A stretch of DNA of 64,000 bases from an uncultured Prevotella sp. (GTDB lineage Bacteria > Bacteroidota > Bacteroidia > Bacteroidales > Bacteroidaceae), in contig CALUFM010000007.1 of assembly GCA_944319935.1 (NCBI GenBank), forward strand, positions 1-64,000, given 5' to 3'. The notes beneath the pieces were generated by a model. It had not been told where the DNA came from, did not search any database, and was given only the letters and a program-made list of their open reading frames with translations. Of the stretch, positions 16,005 through 24,285 are shown in pieces; the stretch's first letter is position 1, and every line of letters starts with the position of its first letter. The position numbers and the translations under genes are program-made.

Positions 16005-17309
16005 ATGAAGCGTTTGTTGAGAATTTTCAGTTTGTGGATGGCGGCGATGCTCTCGGTATCGTATGCCTCCGCCCAAATCAAGGATGGCGAAGCCACGGTG
16101 ACGCAAGGCAGTACGACCATGGTTGCCATCGGTGAGGCCTATCAGCGCACCCTGAGGCAGGCCACGGGAGTGTCTTACACGTGGACAACCAGCGGTTCGG
16201 CCATATCCATACAGTCGCTCACGAGTACCAACTGCACCATCAAGGGCAACACCGCAGGTTCGGCGAAGCTCTACTATCATTGCTCGTATTACATTGACGG
16301 GTTTTACCGCACCATGGATTTCTATTACGACATAACCATCAAGTCGAACACCATCTCGGTGACACGTGTAGACATGTCGCCGTCTTCGGCTACGATGAAA
16401 GTCGGCGAGACGCTGCAGCTTGACGCCACCGCGTATCCGACCAACGCCACTAACCGCCGCCTGAATTGGACAACAGAAGATTACAGCGTGGCGTCGGTTA
16501 GCAGCAGCGGCTTGGTTACGGCCCGTGGCGAGGGCAAGGTGTGGATTTGGGCAAGGGCTACTGACGGCAGCGGTGCCGGCAACTATTGCGTGATAACCGT
16601 TGAAGAGCCTGTAAAGGTGGAGACGATAACATTGTCGGAAACTGAGCATACGATGAAAGTGGGCGACGTGTTCACTTTGACGGCGTCGGTAAAGCCGGAC
16701 GACGCTTCGAACAAGGCCGTGACATGGAAGTCTGACGATGCGGATGTGGCTACCGTCGCGGGCGGTGTGGTCAAGGCTGTTTCGCCTGGTACATGCAACG
16801 TCTTATGCTTGTCAACTGACGGTGGCAACGTTTTCGCCGTGTGCCAAATAACCGTAGAAGAGCCGGAGCAGAAATGGCTCTCTGTCGTGTTGCCTAATGG
16901 CTCTTTTGCCGTTAACGTCACTGATATGCCCGAGGTCGGGTTGAAGATAACGCCTGACGACGGCTATGCAGTCCATTCCGTGACAATGGACGGAGAGGAG
17001 TTGCCCGTAGATGCGTCAGGGACGGTGTTGGAGTTGCCAGCGTTGGAACATAGCAGTACGGTGAATGTGGTGTTCGTTTCCACAACCCCGGACGGCATTG
17101 AAAGTGTATATGGAAATGCAGGCTCGCCGCATGTCACGGTCGCTGGCGGGAGCGTGCGTGTCCATGGTCTGCCGCAAGGAGAGTCCGTCAAGGTGTATGA
17201 CCAAAGCGGGGCGTTGGTGAAAATCACTGACGATGATACGTTCTCGCTCGACGGCAATGGCGTTTATATTCTGCGGATTGGCGGCAAGTCTTTCAAGCTC
17301 GCCATGTGA
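16005..17309 (+). CDS. Secreted protein with two Ig-like (Big_2) domains and C-terminal sorting-like tail
   Basis: A 434-residue protein. The start at 16005 gives the signal peptide MKRLLRIFSLWMAAMLSVSYASA (cut near residue 24); an upstream in-frame ATG would bury it. Two Big_2-type domains occupy about residues 119-199 and 204-285, each with the M-KVG-x-x-x-x-L-x-A-x-x-P-x-x-A-x-N core and an I-T-V-E ending. A short beta domain (about 290-365) follows, then a tail (about 375-434: SVRVHGLPQGESVKVYDQSG ... FKLAM) like type IX secretion sorting domains. It is probably a cell-surface adhesion or structural protein. It stands alone and is closed by a terminator hairpin. Confidence 0.8.
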   Translation: MKRLLRIFSLWMAAMLSVSYASAQIKDGEATVTQGSTTMVAIGEAYQRTLRQATGVSYTWTTSGSAISIQSLTSTNCTIKGNTAGSAKLYYHCSYYIDGFYRTMDFYYDITIKSNTISVTRVDMSPSSATMKVGETLQLDATAYPTNATNRRLNWTTEDYSVASVSSSGLVTARGEGKVWIWARATDGSGAGNYCVITVEEPVKVETITLSETEHTMKVGDVFTLTASVKPDDASNKAVTWKSDDADVATVAGGVVKAVSPGTCNVLCLSTDGGNVFAVCQITVEEPEQKWLSVVLPNGSFAVNVTDMPEVGLKITPDDGYAVHSVTMDGEELPVDASGTVLELPALEHSSTVNVVFVSTTPDGIESVYGNAGSPHVTVAGGSVRVHGLPQGESVKVYDQSGALVKITDDDTFSLDGNGVYILRIGGKSFKLAM

Positions 17310-17418
17310 ATGGAGAAGTGAAAGTCTGCTACCGGGCTTGTTCAGATGTTTACGGACAAGCCATTCCCGGCCACCGCGCTGAACTCGGTGCCACTTGTCG
17401 CCTGTCGGCGCGTGTACA

Positions 17419-17465
17419 TGCCGTTTGCTGCTCAAACATAAGCAGCAAACGGCATATTTTCTTGT
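17419..17465 (+). terminator. Terminator after the Ig-like-domain protein gene
   Basis: TGCCGTTTGCTGCT (17419-17432) is exactly complementary to AGCAGCAAACGGCA (17441-17454), with an 8-base loop, followed by TATTTTCTTGTTTT. Confidence 0.85.
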
Positions 17466-17472
17466 TTTCGTC

Positions 17473-17501
17473 TTTGCTTACGGGTTTATTTTGTATTTTT
17501 G
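17473..17501 (+). promoter_or_regulatory. Candidate promoter for the MscS-type channel gene
   Basis: TTTG (17473-17476), a 17-base spacer and TATTTTTG (17494-17501) fit the TTTG / TAnnTTTG promoter. The gene starts 25 bases downstream. Confidence 0.6.
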
Positions 17502-17526
17502 TATCCGCTAATCATGAAACGTCCCG

Positions 17527-18714
17527 ATGGAAAATATCGACAACTACATACTTGACTTCCTGAAATACACCGCCGGCGTGTCCGAGGACATACTGTCGTG
17601 GGTGTATCCGCTGACGGCGGCGTTCGCCGTGGCGTTGTTCTCGCTGTTGTGTACGGCGTTGTTCCGCTTCGTCATAATGCCCATGGTGCAGCGCGTCACC
17701 GAGAAGACCAAGGCCAAGTGGGACGACTACCTATTTCATCCGCGCGTGATGCGCGCGTTCCGCCGCATCATACCGCCCGTCATCTGGTACGTCACGCTGC
17801 CGTATGTGTTCGCCGAGCATTCGGGGTTGCTGTCGTTCTCGCTCAAGGCGTGCAACATCTACCTCGTGGTTGTGTCGCTCCTGTTCGTGAGCGAGTTCCT
17901 GCATTCCCTTTATGAGATTTCGGCCGAACACCAGAAGCTGCGCAACCGCCCGCTGAAAGGCATCTACCAGATGTTCAACCTGCTGGCGTTCGTCGTGGGG
18001 TGCATCCTCATTGTGAGCATCGTCATCGACAAGAGCGCGACCGCCGTGCTGGCCGGTTTGGGAGCGTCGGCCGCCGTGCTGATGCTCATTTTCAAGGACT
18101 CCATCCTCGGCCTCGTGGCCGGCGTGCAGCTTTCGGCCAACGACATGCTGCGCCCCGGCGACTGGATAACCATGCAGAAGTACGGGGCTAACGGATATGT
18201 GCGCGAGGTGACGCTGACCACGGTCAAGGTGCAGAACTTTGACAAGACCATAACCACCATTCCGCCTTACGCCCTTGTGAGCGACGCCTTCCAGAACTGG
18301 CGCGGCATGCGCGAGGCCGGCGGCCGCAGGTTGAAGATGTCAATCAACATCGACGCCAACACTGTGCATTTCTGTACGGCCGAGGAGATTGACGGATATG
18401 TGAAGAAGGGCTATGTGCCCGCCGACCGCTACGCCGACGCCGGCTTCCCGATTGCCAACACGCAGGTCTACCGCGACTTCATGTTCAACTACATGGAGAA
18501 CCACCCCGACGTGAACAGCGACCTAATGATATTGGTACGCATGCTCCAGCCCACGCCGGAAGGGCTGCCCGTGGAGCTGTATTGCTTCTCTACGTTTCCT
18601 GACTGGCAGCCCTTCGAGATGTTCCAGAGCAGCATGCTTGATTACGCAATCGTCATGGCGAAGGAGTTCGGCCTGAGGGTGTTCCAGCGTCCTGCGGGCA
18701 GTGATTTCAGGTGA
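17527..18714 (+). CDS. Mechanosensitive ion channel family protein (MscS type)
   Basis: A 395-residue inner-membrane protein. Hydrophobic helices lie at about residues 25-48, 78-95, 102-122 and 148-170. They lead into the pore-lining segment ATAVLAGLGASAAVLMLIFKD, the glycine/alanine-rich TM3 typical of MscS proteins. The beta domain with LRPGDWITMQKYGANGYVREV and IPPYALVSDAFQNW follows. The size and GDWI motif resemble the YbdG-type subfamily. The role is to release solutes on hypo-osmotic shock. It is a single-gene transcription unit. Confidence 0.9.
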   Translation: MENIDNYILDFLKYTAGVSEDILSWVYPLTAAFAVALFSLLCTALFRFVIMPMVQRVTEKTKAKWDDYLFHPRVMRAFRRIIPPVIWYVTLPYVFAEHSGLLSFSLKACNIYLVVVSLLFVSEFLHSLYEISAEHQKLRNRPLKGIYQMFNLLAFVVGCILIVSIVIDKSATAVLAGLGASAAVLMLIFKDSILGLVAGVQLSANDMLRPGDWITMQKYGANGYVREVTLTTVKVQNFDKTITTIPPYALVSDAFQNWRGMREAGGRRLKMSINIDANTVHFCTAEEIDGYVKKGYVPADRYADAGFPIANTQVYRDFMFNYMENHPDVNSDLMILVRMLQPTPEGLPVELYCFSTFPDWQPFEMFQSSMLDYAIVMAKEFGLRVFQRPAGSDFR

Positions 18715-18797
18715 ATGCGCAGGTTTGTTTTCCGCAGTAAATCCTTTTAATAACAATATTTGGGATTTCTGGCAATCGGTCTTTGGGATTTTTTGCC

Positions 18798-18886
18798 TAT
18801 CTTTGTAGCCTGATAGGTTGCGCCGGGCGGTTGCCTGACAAGCGTCAACCGCGCCTGTCCGCATGGCCTTCGCGCCGGCCGGACAG
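18798..18886 (+). promoter_or_regulatory. Candidate promoter and structured leader of the isomerase gene
   Basis: TATCTTTG at 18798-18805 is a strong -7 match; the -33 box is unclear. The transcript would begin with about 150 bases of leader holding two hairpins: GCGGTTG/CAACCGC (18827-18852) and CTGTCCG/CGGACAG (18855-18886). The structure suggests post-transcriptional control, though no known riboswitch motif is recognised. Confidence 0.5.
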
Positions 18887-18967
18887 TGAAACTAACCGAG
18901 ACGTATGGCAATTCATACAGGACAATTAATTTAACAATAATCTTTACACTTTAAATCAAAGGAAACT

Positions 18968-20386
18968 ATGTTAGTTGAGACAAAAGCAAGAGTAGGCGTT
19001 TTTTCAATCGCCTTGGGGGCTTACCTTCCCCAGTTCCCGTCGCTGGTGCCTGAGTTCGAGGCCCAGTATGAGGCTTTCAAGAAGATGATACCTGACACGG
19101 TTGAGATAGTGGATGGCGGCTTGGTTACAACCAAGGAGCAGTCACAGGCGGCCGGCGACAAGTTCCGCGCCGCTGACGTTGACATCGTTATGATGCAACT
19201 CCTCACATACGCGACGTCTTACAACATGCTGCCCGCAGTGAAAGACCTCGACGTGCCGGTGGTTCTTGTCAACATCCAGAAGCTGAAAGCCTTGGACTAC
19301 GACCACACCGACATAGCCTCATGGCTGGGCGAAGGCTACGCTTGCGGCGCGGTTGGCGAGATGGTTGCCGACCTTGAGCGTTACGGCAAGCGTCACGCCG
19401 TCATCACGGGCGTGGTTGAAGGTGGCGACCCCGAGGTTCAGGCGCAGATTGACGACTGGTGCCGTGCAGCCCAGGTAAGGCGTCGTTTCCGTGACACCAA
19501 CATCGCCCAAATCGGTCGTCCGTATCCCGGCATGATGGACTTGTACATCGACGAATCGAACCTCTACCGCCGCATGCACCTCTACACCAAGCAGTTTGAC
19601 TGGGAAAAGATGTGGGCCATAGCTGACAACATCACCGACGAGGAAGCCATCCGCGCCAAGGCGCAGGACATACTCGACACCTTCGACATCGAGGGAGGCG
19701 GCAGCATAGAGGAAGTTTGGGAGATGGCCAAGTACGTCGTGGCTTTCGAGCAGTGGGTGAAGGACGAGAAGCTCGGTCTCATCGCGTCGCATTATGACGG
19801 CTACGCCCAGGGCAAGGCCGGCGTGCTTGACAGTATGCTCATACCCGCCTTCTCAATGCTTATCAAGCAGGGAACGGCTTGCGCCGTGGAGGGCGACATG
19901 AAAGTGGCCATGGCGATGAGCATAATGAAGACCATATCAGGCACCGGACAGTTGGCCGAGATGTACTCAATCGACTTCAACGACGACATCGCCATCATCG
20001 GCCACAGCGGCTCGGGCGACGCCGACATATCAGACAAGAAGCCGACGATGAAGATTGTCAAGGTGTTCCACGGCAAGACCGGCGGCGGCTACCTGACGCA
20101 GTTCTACCCCTACCTCGGTCCCGTTACTTACCTTGCCATCACGCAAGACGGCGAAGGACACTTCAAGTTTGTCGTGGCTGAGGGCGTCAACGAGCCGGTC
20201 AAAATCCTGTCGTTCGGCGACACGAACATGCGCACACGCTTCACCTGCGGCGCGCGCGAGTTTGTCACCCGCTGGAGCGAGTGCGGCCCGACCCACCACT
20301 TCGCCGCAGCTACAGGCCGTCACATAGACACCATCTTGAAGGTGGCAAAGATATTCAACGTGCCTGTTGACGTTGTGACAAGGTAA
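18968..20386 (+). CDS. L-arabinose/L-fucose isomerase family protein
   Basis: A 472-residue protein distantly like AraA, which converts L-arabinose to L-ribulose using Mn2+. The four metal/catalytic residues of AraA appear conserved: Glu308 in AVEGDMKVAM, Glu331 in LAEMYS, His346 in IIGHSGSGD and His443 or 444 in THHFAAATG. The N-terminal half differs from classical AraA. There is no araB, araD, transporter or regulator nearby, so the true sugar substrate is uncertain. It has its own leader and terminator and is monocistronic. AraA-like fold is well supported; naming it araA would go too far. Confidence 0.82.
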   Translation: MLVETKARVGVFSIALGAYLPQFPSLVPEFEAQYEAFKKMIPDTVEIVDGGLVTTKEQSQAAGDKFRAADVDIVMMQLLTYATSYNMLPAVKDLDVPVVLVNIQKLKALDYDHTDIASWLGEGYACGAVGEMVADLERYGKRHAVITGVVEGGDPEVQAQIDDWCRAAQVRRRFRDTNIAQIGRPYPGMMDLYIDESNLYRRMHLYTKQFDWEKMWAIADNITDEEAIRAKAQDILDTFDIEGGGSIEEVWEMAKYVVAFEQWVKDEKLGLIASHYDGYAQGKAGVLDSMLIPAFSMLIKQGTACAVEGDMKVAMAMSIMKTISGTGQLAEMYSIDFNDDIAIIGHSGSGDADISDKKPTMKIVKVFHGKTGGGYLTQFYPYLGPVTYLAITQDGEGHFKFVVAEGVNEPVKILSFGDTNMRTRFTCGAREFVTRWSECGPTHHFAAATGRHIDTILKVAKIFNVPVDVVTR

Positions 20387-20413
20387 GGACGAGCCTTGAT
20401 GCTTGGATGATTC

Positions 20414-20459
20414 ATGAAGCAAAGCCGCTGACTTGCACGGCTTTGCTTCATTTGTTTTT
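20414..20459 (+). terminator. Terminator after the isomerase gene
   Basis: A perfect 14-bp stem (ATGAAGCAAAGCCG with CGGCTTTGCTTCAT, 10-base loop) is followed by TTGTTTTT. Confidence 0.9.
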
Positions 20460-20484
20460 GTGCCGGCAAAGTTCCCGCGTAGTG

Positions 20485-20687
20485 TTAAACCCCAATCGGT
20501 CATTAGGGCACTAATCATATATTTTTTATTGATTATCAGCTCTTCATCCGTCTTCCGCACTGCCGCCGTCATCTTGCTTTCCGTTTTATCTCGATGTAGC
20601 CCGCTACATCTTCGACAAAAACGAAAAACAATCCGCCTGACAGCAGTACGAAATACGGATAAAGCCTAACGACCGATTTGGGTTAAA
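20485..20687. repeat. MITE-like element bounded by inverted repeats (copy 1)
   Basis: The left end TTAAACCCCAATCGGTCATT (20485-20504) and right end AACGACCGATTTGGGTTAAA (20668-20687) are inverted copies with a few mismatches. Inside is an exact palindrome GATGTAGC-CC-GCTACATC (20593-20610) and no gene. The same end sequence recurs as a compact hairpin at 46657-46730, so this is a repeated non-coding element. Confidence 0.6.
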
Positions 20688-20746
20688 TAGGCCTTAATGC
20701 GACAGTTTCTATGCCCTGAGGCAATGCCAGTATGCTTCTTTTGCCT

Positions 20747-20754
20747 TAATTTTG
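20747..20754 (+). promoter_or_regulatory. Candidate -7 element for the flavoprotein gene
   Basis: TAATTTTG matches TAnnTTTG and lies 58 bases before the start at 20813. A clear -33 TTTG at the usual distance is not evident. Confidence 0.45.
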
Positions 20755-20812
20755 CATCACGGAAAGTCTTTTTTGCAATGTTTCTTACAGGCAACAACTA
20801 AATCGTTTGGAT

Positions 20813-21427
20813 ATGAAAGTATTGTTAATCAACGGAAGTCCACGCGGCAAGGGCAACACGTACATCGCCCTGTCAGAGGTGGCAAAGGCCCTTGAGGCCA
20901 ACGGTGTTGAGGCTGAAATCGTGTCAATCGGCGCGAAGGCGGTGCAGGGCTGCATAGCGTGCGGCCGTTGCGCCGAGCTTGGCCGTTGCGCGTTCAACGA
21001 CGCATTATATAATAAAGTGAGGGAAAAGCTTGAGACGGCCGACGGCATAGTCATTGGCTCGCCCGTATATTACGCCGGCCCCAACGGCTCGCTTTGCGCC
21101 CTGCTTGACAGGTTGTTTTACTCGGCTTCGCCGCTTCTGCGCTACAAGCCGGCGGCAGCCGTGGCCGTGTGCCGCCGTGGAGGGGCGAGCGCGACGTTCG
21201 ACCGCCTGAACAAGTATTTCACCATAAGCTGCATGCCCGTGGTGTCTTCGCAGTATTGGAACAGCGTGCATGGACTGGTGCCGGGCGAGGCTTCGCAAGA
21301 CGCCGAGGGACTGCAGACGATGCGCACGCTGGGCGACAACATGGCGTGGGTGCTGAAAAGCCTGAAGGGCGGAGGCCAGCCTGTGCCTGAACGCGAGGCG
21401 GGCATAATGACGAACTTCATCAGGTGA
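20813..21427 (+). CDS. NADPH-dependent FMN reductase / iron-sulfur flavoprotein
   Basis: A 204-residue flavodoxin-fold protein. The start at 20813 gives MKVLLINGSPRGKGNT, whose GSPRGKGNT loop binds FMN phosphate. The cysteines at residues 47, 50, 53 and 59 (CIACGRCAELGRC) form a C-x2-C-x2-C-x5-C pattern like the compact 4Fe-4S motif of iron-sulfur flavoproteins. The GSPVYYAGPNGSLCALLDRL motif lines the flavin site. It probably moves electrons between a nicotinamide cofactor and an unknown acceptor. It is monocistronic, with repeat-derived hairpins downstream. Confidence 0.85.
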   Translation: MKVLLINGSPRGKGNTYIALSEVAKALEANGVEAEIVSIGAKAVQGCIACGRCAELGRCAFNDALYNKVREKLETADGIVIGSPVYYAGPNGSLCALLDRLFYSASPLLRYKPAAAVAVCRRGGASATFDRLNKYFTISCMPVVSSQYWNSVHGLVPGEASQDAEGLQTMRTLGDNMAWVLKSLKGGGQPVPEREAGIMTNFIR

Positions 21428-21464
21428 AGGCTCTGGGCGGTGCTTTTATCCATACTTTTCGTGA

Positions 21465-21490
21465 GGGCGGGCCGGCGTGCCCGCCCTTTG
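21465..21490 (+). terminator. Hairpin after the flavoprotein gene, GGGC-arm repeat (copy 2)
   Basis: Arms GGGCGGGC (21465-21472) and GCCCGCCC (21479-21486) enclose a 6-base loop CGGCGT and are followed by TTTG. The layout matches the palindromes at 12880 and 22087, so a dispersed repeat may be serving as terminator here. Confidence 0.6.
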
Positions 21491-21520
21491 TAGTTATGCG
21501 GCATGTCCCTTTTCGGCAGG

Positions 21521-21541
21521 GGGCGGCACGCGTGTCCGCCC
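21521..21541. repeat. GGGC-arm palindromic repeat (copy 3, imperfect)
   Basis: GGGCGGCAC and GTGTCCGCCC form an imperfect hairpin that looks like the same family with a lost base in the left arm. Confidence 0.5.
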
Positions 21542-21607
21542 TTGCAAGGAATGGCGTATGCCCCGTGCCAGGCTTCCCTTGAAAAACGAAAGGCGGCAAA
21601 CCGCATT

Positions 21608-21671
21608 GCAAAAGACTGCGAAACGCATGGTGAAAAGCCACCTTTCGCATCGTGAAAGGTGTCCTTTTGCA
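21608..21671. repeat. AAAGG/CCTTT dispersed repeat (copy B)
   Basis: The stretch contains GCAAAAG, AAAAGCCACCTTTCGC and GAAAGGTGTCCTTTTGC in alternating orientation. AAAAGCCACCTTTC pairs with GAAAGGTGTCCTTTT with two mismatches. It is part of a gene-free stretch from 21428 to 22184 that also contains copies of the GGGC-arm palindrome and two candidate -7 boxes. Confidence 0.7.
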
Positions 21672-21871
21672 AAGCCCGTTTCCGTGCCCTTGTTCATGAA
21701 AGCGTTTCTCTCATGTTGCGCCGCCGCTTGGCAGCGTGTCATTTTCACGTTTGGACCAACTTAGACCAAAATCCGTTCGTCCGTTCATTCTTAATTGCGT
21801 AGATTTGCAAAGGAAATGTTTGCGCGGACATGAAAAAGAATGCGGAATTGCAAAAAAATCATTCAAAAGCC

Positions 21872-21901
21872 TTGAATGTTTGTAAAAAATCGCTAACTTT
21901 G
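21872..21901 (+). promoter_or_regulatory. Candidate promoter upstream of the lipoprotein cluster
   Basis: A TTG (21872-21874), a 19-base spacer and TAACTTTG (21894-21901) fit the Bacteroidota promoter. The leader to the first gene (22185) would be about 280 bases and contains a palindromic repeat. Another -7-like TAGATTTG is at 21800. Confidence 0.5.
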
Positions 21902-22086
21902 CCAATGCCGCCACGCATGTAATCGGCTTGCGGCGGCATGAAAATATCAAGTTCACGCGCAGACGGCGGCGTTCAGGGAGTAGAATCTGGCAGTTCGTTT
22001 CCGATGATGGCCGTCCTGTGTTGTGGTGAGCCGCACTTCACTGCGTGCGCTTTTCCATGCATCTGTCTTGAATGCACCCTCGGTAA

Positions 22087-22108
22087 GGGCAGACCAAAGT
22101 GTCTGCCC
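22087..22108. repeat. GGGC-arm palindromic repeat (copy 4)
   Basis: Arms GGGCAGAC and GTCTGCCC are identical to copy 1 at 12880; the 6-base loop is CAAAGT. The loop differs while both arms are kept, which points to selection on or copying of the hairpin. Confidence 0.75.
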
Positions 22109-22184
22109 GATAGTAGCTGTAATGTGCGCGCATGGCAGGGGGAATGCTCCGCATCTTCTTTTTGTGAATGCTTTAAATCTTGGT

Positions 22185-23075
22185 ATGATGATGAAAAAGA
22201 ATTTTTTGTTGTTCAGCCTTGTGGCAATGGTGTTGTGTGCCACCAGTTGTTCTGAAAGCGGACTTGGCGAGGAACGCATGGAGCGTTTCAGGCAGGAAGT
22301 GCTTCCTAACGACGCATACATGCAAGTGATGGATGAGTTCGGCAGGTTTGACGACGAGGTGTACGCCGCGCAGCTTGACGAGGTTTACCAGGCGGAGTCT
22401 CGCAAGATAGCTGAAACAGACCGCATGGCCGCGTGGTTTTTCGGTTCTGACATAATGAAGGGGCTTGACGGCGACCAGAAAACTGTGCGAAGGTTGTACG
22501 AGAACTTGGGCGAAAGCTTTTTGACGTTGGGACATGACGTTGTTGAGCAGGTGAAGTCAAACCCCGACTCCGTGAAAAACATACTTGACGCTATTGTGAA
22601 AACCTATCAGGGTGTGGCCGTCCCAGACTCGTTGAAGGACGTGTGCGGCACGTACCCGTTTTCAGAACTGGTTTGCGAAGCAAGTCAAGCATCGCAGGTC
22701 GCTGACAAGTTGAAAAGTATCGGGGCGGATATGTGGAAGGCAAACCTCCGCCAAACTTTTGAACTGGCGATAAAAGACAACAACGGTTGGGTGATAGACA
22801 ACCGGAAGCTGGCGGCTAAAGACGCCAAGAACAGGTCGCAGTCGAACGTCATATTCCGTTACGTGCTGGCCGTCGTCGTGCGCGACGCCATCGTTGAGGC
22901 TCAGAAGGGACAGAAAATCCTGTACATCCACCAAAACGAGGAGAATGAAAACGTCTTTGAGGTCGGCCTGTCAAGCAAGAACGCTTACCGCTTGGCGTTC
23001 GACGAGGGCGGCCACATGGTGTACAAGCAGGTTGGCTTCAACGAGCTGTACATGGGCGAGGGCGTTGGGAAGTGA
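22185..23075 (+). CDS. Lipoprotein of unknown function
   Basis: A 296-residue lipoprotein if started at the first of three consecutive ATG codons (22185, 22188, 22191). The signal peptide ends in the lipobox ATSC with Cys22. The mature part is acidic and largely helical at first (about 30-170), then more mixed (about 220-296: KILYIHQNEENENVFEVGLS). I do not recognise a family. It is the first of four consecutive plus-strand genes with 28-64-base gaps, so probably one operon. Periplasmic or outer-membrane location is inferred from the lipobox only. Confidence 0.75.
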   Translation: MMMKKNFLLFSLVAMVLCATSCSESGLGEERMERFRQEVLPNDAYMQVMDEFGRFDDEVYAAQLDEVYQAESRKIAETDRMAAWFFGSDIMKGLDGDQKTVRRLYENLGESFLTLGHDVVEQVKSNPDSVKNILDAIVKTYQGVAVPDSLKDVCGTYPFSELVCEASQASQVADKLKSIGADMWKANLRQTFELAIKDNNGWVIDNRKLAAKDAKNRSQSNVIFRYVLAVVVRDAIVEAQKGQKILYIHQNEENENVFEVGLSSKNAYRLAFDEGGHMVYKQVGFNELYMGEGVGK

Positions 23076-23103
23076 TGCTGAAACCAATTAAAAACAAATA
23101 ATC

Positions 23104-23718
23104 ATGAAAACAAAGAAAACTATGAAAACTTGCTTGCTGGCCGCCGTGTTGTGCGTTGTGGCCTTGACGTCTTGCGGCGATTCTGACTTGGCCGACGCCA
23201 TGATAGGCAGGTGGCAGGGAGAGTTTGAAGCCACCGATGACGACGGTGCGACATCGGAACAGAGCCTGGCATTTGATTTTACGACGTCAGACGACATTAT
23301 GGACGGCGGCAAATTCACCGAGCAGAGGACTGAGACGTTCACGTTTGAGGACGAGGGGCTGGTGATGACATGCACGGCCACGGCGAACATAACGGGCGAG
23401 TGGGAAGTGCTGATGGGCGACTTGAAGCTCACTTATGACCTTTCGTCGCTGGATGTCACCATCGACGACATTGACGCGCGCCTTTCAAGCGACGCCGACG
23501 ACATCGCCCGTGAAGCTTTTGCTGATGCCCAAGATGCGGGAATGTTTGATGCCGACGATGAGGAGAACCGCCAGATGGCTTACGAAGAGTTGCGCGCCCA
23601 ATACCAGGCTGACAACGACGAGGACACTTATTACTCAGACCTGAAAGTCGAGGGCGGCGTCTTGTCTTTTGACACGGGTGACTTCGGGCGTGTTGAGTTG
23701 CATCGTATAACAGACTGA
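23104..23718 (+). CDS. Lipoprotein of unknown function
   Basis: 204 residues with signal peptide MKTKKTMKTCLLAAVLCVVA and lipobox LTSC (Cys24). The mature part starts GDSDLADAMIGRWQGEFEA, a pattern seen in lipocalin-like lipoproteins, with several beta strands (about 35-115). A very acidic helical insert (about 122-178) and a final strand pair follow. The function is unknown. It starts 28 bases after the previous lipoprotein gene. Confidence 0.75.
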   Translation: MKTKKTMKTCLLAAVLCVVALTSCGDSDLADAMIGRWQGEFEATDDDGATSEQSLAFDFTTSDDIMDGGKFTEQRTETFTFEDEGLVMTCTATANITGEWEVLMGDLKLTYDLSSLDVTIDDIDARLSSDADDIAREAFADAQDAGMFDADDEENRQMAYEELRAQYQADNDEDTYYSDLKVEGGVLSFDTGDFGRVELHRITD

Positions 23719-23771
23719 CAGAGTGCGACAATTTTTATATTTTTATATGAACAACTAAATAATTTTGGATT

Positions 23772-24221
23772 ATGGCATTACCATCACCAGGGAAAAAGGC
23801 AAAAGAGTTGCTTTTCCCAAATTGCGTCATTGTTGAAGACAACATCACAAAGAACCTTGCGCTCGTTAAAGTTGGTGGCAAGTATTACTTGACGAACACT
23901 AAGAGCGACGGCAGTAGCGGAACAAAAGTTTATATGGAGTTCACAATCAGCGACGCACAATTACGTCAAAGATTGCCGTTGCTGGTTTCGCAGCTTGGTT
24001 CAGCCCAGAAAACAAAGAACACCATTTGGACTGTGGTAAGCGTCTTTTTCATATTCATATTGGCCTTGGCTGCGCATACTTGGTGGAGCGCTTTGATTAT
24101 AGCTGCCGCCACGTTCTTTGTATTGCAAAACGGTCGAGGTTTCTGTTTGGGCAAAAGCAAGGTTGTGTCCATTGTGATTAAGGCCTTGGGTGGAACAGAC
24201 ATCCAAGTGAATTATAGATGA
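23772..24221 (+). CDS. Small membrane protein of unknown function
   Basis: 149 residues with no signal peptide. An N-terminal soluble part (about 1-80) contains the segment NLALVKVGGKYYLTNTKSD. Two closely spaced hydrophobic helices (about 86-102 and 105-118) form a hairpin, and a short basic tail follows. I know no matching family. It sits 53 bases after the second lipoprotein gene. Codon use is less GC-rich than its neighbours, which may point to a different history. Confidence 0.65.
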   Translation: MALPSPGKKAKELLFPNCVIVEDNITKNLALVKVGGKYYLTNTKSDGSSGTKVYMEFTISDAQLRQRLPLLVSQLGSAQKTKNTIWTVVSVFFIFILALAAHTWWSALIIAAATFFVLQNGRGFCLGKSKVVSIVIKALGGTDIQVNYR

Positions 24222-24285
24222 CTGATGTCTACAAATCGGGTAAATGCGGATATTCATTAAAATATATAATGTAAAAATAAAAGGC

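Noticed and set aside
20485..20687. Small RNA gene or riboswitch for the flavoprotein gene
   Set aside because: The ends recur elsewhere as a compact hairpin away from any similar gene, which fits a mobile element better than a gene-specific leader.
21600..21680. Possible CRISPR array
   Set aside because: Repeated AAAGG/CCTTT units alternate in orientation, vary in length and have no uniform spacers; no cas genes are in the window.
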